NCBI GenBank assembly: GCA_030015575.1
Contig: JASDDO010000006.1
Span: 107,624,045-107,688,044 of the forward strand
Source of the DNA: Agapanthus africanus
Lineage: Eukaryota; Streptophyta; Magnoliopsida; Asparagales; Amaryllidaceae
Reading direction: 5' to 3'
Length of the DNA: 64,000 bases
Each line of letters starts with the position of its first letter. The first letter of the stretch is position 1. The translations under genes were made by a program, and so were the position numbers. This document shows positions 56,003 to 64,000 of this stretch, one piece after another. The notes below the pieces were generated by a model. That model searched no databases, was not told where the DNA came from, and saw only the letters and a list, made by a program, of their open reading frames with translations.

Positions 56003-58241
56003 TGTAAGTGCACGGCGGCGCCCCGGCCGTCAGTCCGACGGCCAAATGCGGAAGCGGTGATAAACTTTAATTTTGCGAACTTAGCAAACCGGCACCACCG
56101 CGCACTAAACACCCGGATCGGACCATTAAACTAAATCTAGCTAACTACAAGACGGGTTAGAGATATACCGAATGATCCGAGTCCTCCGGTCTTCTCGTCA
56201 TCATCCCGATCTCCTGCGGAAACTCCGGTCGTCGCCTCCTCGCCGGAAGGGCACCACATCGCCTACATCTTTTACGGGCTCCCACCTCAATACTGAAGCA
56301 ACTCGGGCGCGAAGTTGGCTGGCCGACGCGTCCAAGATTTGCTGTAGAATGTAGTGTAGAGTCTATGTCTCAATTGGGGTTTTGTTGCCTTTGAAGATGA
56401 TGGAGGAATCAAGATAAGGAAAAATGGTGCTTGCATTTTTCCTAGCATGAAGATGAGATCAAGAAAATGCCACAAGCTCAAAAATGAAACTCTCTCCTTC
56501 TCTTCTCTCAAATGTAGCCTTTTTTTTCTTCAAGTGAGAATGGTGGAGGAATAATATAAAACATAATAAGAAGGAAGGTGAGTGTAGGAGAAGAGAATGG
56601 GTGACCATATCAAAACATCATCATAACAATCTCACATCAAACTCTAATCACTTCTAATCTCAATTTAATGCAAAAGGTTGATGTAAAGAGAATCATATGA
56701 TGGTGGAAAAGAAAAGATGCTATCATAATCAATACATTTGCAAGAAACCCCTCCACTATGTGTTATTTGCAAACTTGCAAATAACCCCCTCCATCGGAAA
56801 AGTCCGGCCGGGAAAGAACAATGGAAAACCGGCCGAAACGGAATGCAAACTGGCAACTCCAGAAAACTGGTCCCGTAATAAATTACAGGAAAACCCCCGA
56901 TACTGTGCATACACACCCGCATCTGTATTCCGACAGGATACAAATGCAATGAGACAAAATCTACACTGTAATATACTAGGATCCGGCTTAAACCAAAGCC
57001 GGCTAGTAATATCCGTTCGATCCTGATCCGTGCAATACCGCACGTATCCGATCGAACCCTACCATATATCCATACGGCCTCTAGTACAAACCGTCCGATC
57101 CTGATCCGTGCAATACCGCACGTATCTGATCGGACCCTGCCATATCTCCATACGGCCTCTACAGCGTTTCGCCCAAAACTTGAGTAACTGAAAGTGTGGT
57201 GGACTCTAAAAACTCGTCAATACTATGGCTATGGATTTAACCACTAGCACGTCAGAGGTATAAGCCAATACGTGACGGGCCACCAGCTATTGACCAAAAG
57301 GGACGTCGATGAGCGAACTCATCCTGACACCCTACTGAGCCTGACAGTGACAATATCCGTACAGTCCGGTCCGTTCGTCTATGAGCATCGCATGGCGGGC
57401 CTAGGGGGTTGGTAAAAGTCAGACCCCCAAAAGCGGTATAAGTCGTGTCGGAGTGTATCCCAGAACACCCTGAGATACTACTGGAATACCTACCAGTAAA
57501 TCTCCTGCCTTGGCCAAGGACTTCGTGTAATGGCTCTCCTAGACACAGCGCGACCTCACCCCCAATACCGGAAGAGACGAACCCCTGAAGATACGCTCAA
57601 TGCCTCCATGTGGCTCGGGACTGTACCCAACTAAAACCTGTTTGCACGTCTCCTTTGAGCGTGGTAGGGTAGTAATCAAAGTACAGTGGGAACTCACACG
57701 AGACAAATGACGATCCTCAGGTCGATGAACTAACCTGTACACATGTCACCATGGAACTGCTATCTGACGTCAGGTATAAGACCAACTAGCATGTTCCCGG
57801 CGAGTCCTGTCCGGTGTACTCATAACCCAATGAGCACCAATATACATCTTAGGTGAACCAACTGACACCAGTGGCTTGTGAGACCGGCCACCGCCCCTCG
57901 TCGGGGTCTCGACTGTATACACTAGTCTACTCTGGAGTGTCGATGCCCTGTCTCGAAACTCCTACGACTAGGGACCCTTTAAGGATGTGCTTATAGACTA
58001 CCAGCTCCCACGTATATGATCGCCCTCATACTGCTGGTGGTCAAGCAAGAATCCTAGGGGCTCTATCAACGTGTAATAGAGACCTATCAGGTCACCTAAA
58101 GCAGTACACGATGATAAAGATAAACCAGATAGCATACTATCATCTCGAGTAAGACTGTCCGACCGGGATAGGTCCTCCCTCAATCATTGCAATCACGTGC
58201 CTGTGATCCAATAATTGACTCTGAGGGCACTATCTCCAACA
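56003..58241 (-). repeat. 3' LTR of Copia element H (2239 bp)
   Basis: It runs TGTAAGTGCACGGCGG to ATCTCCAACA, followed by ATCTCCTACTTGCAC (PPT complement), which marks it as the 3' LTR of a minus-strand element. The left flank TATAC is a candidate target duplication whose partner lies outside the window. It has the same two covarying hairpins as Copia element I (about 57015-57135). Confidence 0.92.
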
Positions 58242-58987
58242 ATCTCCTACTTGCACTCAAGGCTAATTATTGCGATGTCGCATACTCACAGCCTATGTGA
58301 TACCGAACACCCAACTCCCCTACTAGTCAGTCTCACAAAATCCATTTGCGAAACTATTGCGTTCGAGGAATAGCCTTAGTGAGCGGATCCGCCTAGATGT
58401 TTCTTTCTATGTCTCTCTATATCTCAAGTTCGCGGAGAAAGCCATCTCCCGAAATGAGCAATACCTGTCTTAGAATGTCTGGATGTCTGATAGGACCTAG
58501 CTCATAAATGAACTCCAAATCCAAACTTCTTAGACTGTATCGTCAACTGAACTTAATCAGTATCCTGCGCCATGCCACCCTCAGTATTGCCTTGGACCAC
58601 CTGTCCAAGATATTGCCCCTTGTCAGAAGGAAAACTATTACTCTGACAACCTCCTTGTCATCCATGTCACCTTGGAAGCCTGGAATGATAACTGTCTCCC
58701 AAATGAGGCTGTCGTTATCATATCCCTAGAATATTCACTTATGTTCTAAAACTGCTTCCGACTGTTTCTCCAGGATTGGATCAATATCAACTTATTGCAT
58801 CTAGTGCAAGAACAACATCTGGTGTGGTACTTGACATCTCATGATTGACTCAATTGCCTAAGCAAGTGATCTGCCAATCATGCACATCCCTTTCTACTTT
58901 AGTCTATAAGACACCTTTGGAGAGGGTGACTCCATCACCTGCAGGTACACTACCGTGCCAGGAGTCGTCCATTCTAAATACTCTTAG
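58242..58987 (-). mobile_element. Copia element H, internal region (start only)
   Basis: About 96% identical by eye to 1-732 of element I, so degenerate pol 3' sequence. It is interrupted at 58987 by element G. No intact coding region. Confidence 0.85.
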
Positions 58988-61125
58988 TGTAAGTCTACGT
59001 TAGCGCCCCGGCAGTCTACAGACGCCAAATGCGGAATAAAAACTTTTAAACTGGCGCTATAGTATACTTTAACCCGGATCTGCCATTATTGCTAAACTAA
59101 CAAACTGTAAAGAGTGTAGAAAGGTTATACCGAACGATCCGAGTCCTTCGTTCTTCAACCATCATCCCACGCTCCGTTGCGGCTGCTCCGATCTCGTCGA
59201 TCTCCGATCTCCTCGTCAAGGTGGCACCACATGATCGATTCTTTAAACGGGCTCCCGCCTCTGTCTTGAGGCAACTCGATCGTCAAGTTTGCTAAAAGAG
59301 ACGACCAAGAATGATGTAGAGAATGAGTAGATGACTTTGTCTCACTTCGTCCAAATCCTTGGACGATCGGTTAATGAAGTTGCCGAAGGAATCGGGTGAT
59401 GGAATGAAATGGACTGTGAAATTCCATACACCGATAAAACCTATCATAATCTTTTCTAGCAAATGAAAACTCATGTAAGAGAGAGAATGAGGAGAGAGAG
59501 AGGGCCGGCCATATATAGCAAGAGGGAGGTGACCGTAGGAGAGGGGGGTGACCTTAAGCATAAAGCTTATCATGAAGAAAATATCTTAAGGAAAACAAAA
59601 AGCTTTAATAACAAAGCATGAGTCATTATGCATTAATTGAACCATTAAAGCAACCAATGAAAATCCAACACCAATTAATCCTAGTCACCTCATCTAGAAA
59701 CTTCTAGAAGAATCCACACTCATCTCAAGAAAAGATAAATCCGTCTTTAACCGAATGTTAAAAGACGACTGATAGAAAACTGGAAACTGGCAACTTCCAA
59801 AAGTGATCCTGAAACAACTTTCAGGATAACCCCGAAACTGTATAAATATACCCACATTTGTATTACGACCGAATACAAATGCAACTGAGACAAAGATATT
59901 ATACCTACTCAATATAATACTCGGATCCGGCTTAAACCAAAGCCGACCAGTATAATCTGCCCGAAAACTGACACGTGCGTAAACGCACGTGCATTTTCTG
60001 AACCCTGCCATAAAACCATACGGCCTCTACAACGTTTCGCCCGAACTTGGGAAACTGTCTGTGGGGGACTCTAATGACTCGTCAGCACCATGGCAGTGGG
60101 TTTAACCACAAACCGTCAGCGGCACTAGCAATGCGTAACGGCTGCCCATGGACTGACCTCAAGGGAGGCTGATGAGCAAACTCAAGGGAGGCCGATGAGT
60201 GAACTCATCCAGAAACCCTACTGAGCCTAACAGTGACAATGTATATACAGTCCGGTCCGTTCGTCAATGAGTATCGCATATCCGCCTAGGGGGCTAGTAA
60301 CGTCAGACCCCCAATAGCAGTATAAGTCGTGTCGGAGTGAAGCCCAATAACACCCTGAGATACTACTGGAGTACCTACCAGTAATTCTCCTACCATGGCC
60401 ATGGATTTGTGTAATGGCTCTCCTAGACACAGCACGATCTCGCCCCCAATACCGGGAGAGACGAATCCCCTGCCGATCCGCTCACGTGCCTCCATGTGGC
60501 TCGGGACTGTACCCAAAAGCTACCTGTTTGCACGACTCCTTTGAGCCGTGGTAGGGTAGAAATCAAAGCACAGTGGGAACTCACACGAGACAAATGACGA
60601 CCTCAAGTCGATGAACTAACCTGTACACATGTCACCAGGGAACTGCTATCTGACGGTAGATATAATACTAACTAGCAGATTCCCGGCGAGTCCTGTCCGG
60701 TGTACTCATAACCCAATGAGCACCTGTATACATCTTAGGTGATCCAACTGACACCAGTGGCTTGTGAGACCGGCCACCGCCCCTCGTCGGGGTCTCGACT
60801 GTATACACTAGTCTACTCCGGAGTATCGATGCCCTGTCTCGAAACTCCCACGACTAGGGACCACAATTAAGGATATGCGTATAAACTACCCAACTCTCAC
60901 GTATATGATCGCCATCATACTGTTGGTAGTAAAGCAAGATCCTAAGGGCTCTATCAAAGTGTAACATGCAATCAGTCATCTGAACATGTACACGACTGAT
61001 AAAGGCAAACCAGATAGCATACTATCATCTTGAGTAAGACTGTCCGGCCGGTATAGGTCCTCCGTAATCATTGCAATCACATACCTGTGATCCAATAATT
61101 GACTATGAGGGCACTATCTCCAACA
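58988..61125 (-). repeat. 3' LTR of Copia element G (2138 bp)
   Basis: It runs TGTAAGTCTACGTTAGCG to ATCTCCAACA, followed by a PPT complement ATCTCCCACTTGCAC. It is a different subfamily from H and I: the first kilobase is poorly alignable, while the part after about 60040 is close. Hairpin CACGTGCGT/ACGCACGTG at 59972-59980/59983-59991 (loop AA); CATTTGTATT...AATACAAATG near 59857-59883. Confidence 0.92.
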
Positions 61126-64000
61126 ATCTCCCACTTGCACTCAAGGCTAATTATTGCGATGTTGCGTACTTACAGCCCGTGTGAAACCTACATCCAACTC
61201 CTCTACTAAGCAGTATCACAAAGCCCGTTTGTAAAATTATTGTGTTCGAGAAATAGCCTTAGTGAGTGGATCCGCCTAGAAGTTTATTTCTATATCTCTC
61301 TAAATCTCAAGTTCGCGGAGAAAGCCATCTCCCGAATCGAGTAATACCTGTCTTAGAATATGTCTGGATATCTGATGGGACCTTGTTCATAAATGAACTC
61401 CAAATCCAAACTTCTTAGACTGTATCGATCACTGAACCTAATCAGTATCGGGCACCAAGCCACCCACAGTATCCTCTTGGACCACCTGTCCATAATACTG
61501 TCCCTCTTCGTCAGGGGGAAAACTATAACTCTTACAATCACTCTGTCAACCATGTCACCTTTGAAGCCTGGAATGATAACTGTCTCTCGAAGGAGGCTGC
61601 CGTCATCAAATCCGTAGAACATGTACTTATGTTCTAAAACTGCTTCCTTATGTTTCTCCAGGATTGGATTAATACAAACTTATTGCATCTAGTGCAAAAC
61701 CAACATTTGGTGTTGTACTTGACATCTCATGATTGACTCAATTGCCTAAGCAAGTGATCTGCCAATCATGCACATCCCTCTCCCCTTTAGTCTGTAAGAC
61801 ACCTTTAGAGAGGGTGACTCCATCACCTGCAGGTACACCACCATGCTAGTAGTCAACTATTCCAAAAACCATTAGAATATCTGTCAAAGTACCCACATTG
61901 GGAAACTACCCAAATCCAGATCTAAAACCATAGATCTAGAAACCATAATGTCAAATATTATATCCATATCCTGTCTGGAGAAACAACTGTGTGACGACCA
62001 CAGTACAACCGATCGTAGTATAGGAATTTTACTTCCTACTCTGTGTATGTCATCCAGATACCATGACATCACATCCTACTACCTTCTTAACTGATCCATC
62101 TCCTATTCTGATTGAAGTCAAACCCATGACTGTCACATCAAAATTAGATGATCTATCTCTGCTATAACTGCTCAAGTCTATAAATAGATATAAGCATCTT
62201 GCCCACTATGCTTCCGCTGCTCCCACTGACTACGACAACCCTTTTACCGGGTCTCATATCCTGGAACAACAGTAGTGTCAAGTCTTGGTAGATAAGAACC
62301 TCCCTGTCACCGTCCTTGAGGCTACCGAAGTACCTCTCGGGTGTCTGAGGTTACCTACCATACCTGCGGAGTGGCTATTGGAATGTCAAACCTGATCGAA
62401 TATATAGGTCCTATTAAATTTTCCGTAATCGTTCGTGGTTCTGGAATCACTTCCAGTTCTACCATACTCCCACTACTGTTTTCTGAAAAAGATCCATTTT
62501 TACTAAAACTGTGGCGAGTCAAGAACAATATCACTATTGATCTTCCAAATGGTAGAATATCAACCCTCGTCATAGCCAGGGTCAACCCACAAAACAGCCA
62601 TTACAGAAACATGCCCTGAGTTATCCAGAGTTTGGTTTTAATCATAAGCTGGACAACTCCCCGTACCTTAATATCTTTTAAGGTACGAACTATTCTATAT
62701 CCAATATAGAAACTTTGGCACTTATTTAATTGGAACCAGATTCAATCCATGCAGCTGTCTCCAGTGCATATCAACTTAATGGAAAGAGGCTAATCAGCAT
62801 TACTCAACTTAGGAATCCATCCAATTATGAGTAACCTGAAAGAGAAATACGTTTCTCAAAACCATCACTATAATCTGAATACCAATCACAAGAATCTACA
62901 TCTTCGATCTCTTTGAAGAATCCCGATACTTGTGATACCTGGTTCTCTACTTTATTCTTATACCCACAACTTCTCAAAACTTAGACCATGTATTTCTACG
63001 AAACACTCGTCTAAATACTAGAGAAGTTATAAGTAAACAGAATATAGTACGAGGACCTACCCCTTTGACCTGATGGACACTGGACAACATACAATACTCT
63101 GTATAAGTCCGCTGAGTTAAACAACTCAAAACCTGTGCGTTGTAGGTGGAAAACTGTACCCTGGCGATTTCCTCAAATATCACCAATTACAACGAATTCC
63201 GATATAATGAGGATAATCACCTGATTCCCAATATCTTACTCCCACTCATCATCTGTAAAACCATACAGATATGAGAATGAAACCTGGTAAATACATACCC
63301 TTGGAGTAAGTGTCTAATCGGGAAAAACAGTTTTTCTTTAACAATGCACTGAAACATGAAAATGTTTCGTAGGGGTATCCTGGTATTCATAGCAATGCCT
63401 CTTCCATAATCCAATTCATGACTTCAACCGTATATCTCTTTGCCATCTCTCCAAATCCCCTTTATTTGTCTTTAGTCGTTACCTTCTGTACACCATCGTT
63501 AGGCTAAATGGTTTTCTTCCTTCCCTATCGTTCGGCACCAGCCTATGGTTTGGAAGAAGACTATCCAGTAAGCATAATATGTGTACCCTCCTAAACCAAG
63601 GAGTACTCGCAACTGAGAGAAGGTGATGATAAAAGACAACTGAATAATACCTTATTCTTTTAAAGGTGAAATAGGAGTGGCGATGAAGTACGCGGTTTTG
63701 GTCGTGAATGATATCAGTCGCAATTTACTTTGCCCTCTTTCTAATCCCTTTATTTTGTCTTTACATATTACCTTCTATACACCCTACTTAGGCTAATTGG
63801 TTTTCTTCATTCCCTACCTTTCGGCACCAGCCTATGGTTTGGAATAAGACTATCCAATAAGCGTAATAGGTGTACTCTCCTAAACCAAGGAGCTCTCGCA
63901 ACCTGAGAGAAGGTGATAATAAAAGACAACTGAATAAACCAATTCTATTTCTCCTGAACCTGGATCCATCCTCGAAGAAGTCCCTTTGAGTTCGTATATA
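61126..64000 (-). mobile_element. Copia element G, internal region, runs off the window
   Basis: It aligns with 1-2900 of element I at roughly 85-90% by eye, with several length differences, and contains the same tandem duplication (63480 and 63769). Pol-derived and broken many times. Integrase C-terminal-like sequence near 62400-62500 matches element A near 13690-13780. Continues past base 64000. Confidence 0.85.

Noticed and set aside
60163-60215. Possible hammerhead ribozyme (CTGATGAG near 60164, also CTGATGA near 967)
   Set aside because: No GAAA core or helix arrangement follows at the right distance. The retrozyme idea was checked and dropped.

Overview
The window looks like repeat-rich nuclear DNA of a flowering plant, probably a eudicot. 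I find no host gene, tRNA or rRNA. Nearly every base belongs to LTR retrotransposons nested in one another, plus one CACTA DNA-transposon end. The evidence is a set of Copia and Gypsy Gag, protease, integrase and RT motifs, primer-binding sites (PBSs) for initiator-Met and Asp tRNA, TG...CA long terminal repeats (LTRs), and two perfect 5-bp target-site duplications. All elements here are fossils. Lineage names come from motif memory, not from a database search.

Layout, left to right. Bases 1-7945 are an old Angela-like Copia element on the minus strand (element I), cut by the window edge, with its 5' LTR at 5720-7945. It abuts the end of a CACTA transposon (7946-8535). Next come two opposed LTR pieces of a TGTCACGACC family, probably Tekay-like Gypsy (8536-12287). 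The pol half of a second Copia element (A) follows at 12288-15280. Its gag half is at 49154-49873, because a third Copia element (B, 15281-49153) inserted between them. The 5' LTR of B was itself hit twice: by a Gypsy composite (D/E, 24698-40517, TSD CGCTC) and by a smaller Gypsy-derived element (F, 40742-48287, TSD GTCTC). To the right lie a Copia LTR piece (C), more TGTCACGACC LTR, and two further element-I-like Copia copies (H and G), with G inserted in H.

Order of events: A is older than B, and B is older than D/E and F. By-eye LTR divergence is about 5-6% for B, 4-5% for D and 2% for F. At an assumed 1.3e-8 substitutions per site per year these mean roughly 2, 1.5-2 and under 1 million years.

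The most unusual signals are structural and not coding. (1) The B LTR carries a run of about nine palindromes that nearly all share a CAC or TAC triloop while their arm sequences differ. Other Copia LTR subfamilies carry hairpins at the same LTR position with other arms, including a compensatory base-pair change. (2) GC-rich near-palindromes built on CCGCGGAACCGCGG occur in pairs 30-32 bp apart in LTRs or leaders of both Copia and Gypsy elements. (3) A 120-bp noncoding block is about 92% identical between D and F although their LTRs differ. (4) D has four tandem PBS-like copies. (5) D, E and F share a short WLVLTFGL-type peptide end although F has no recognisable gag or protease.
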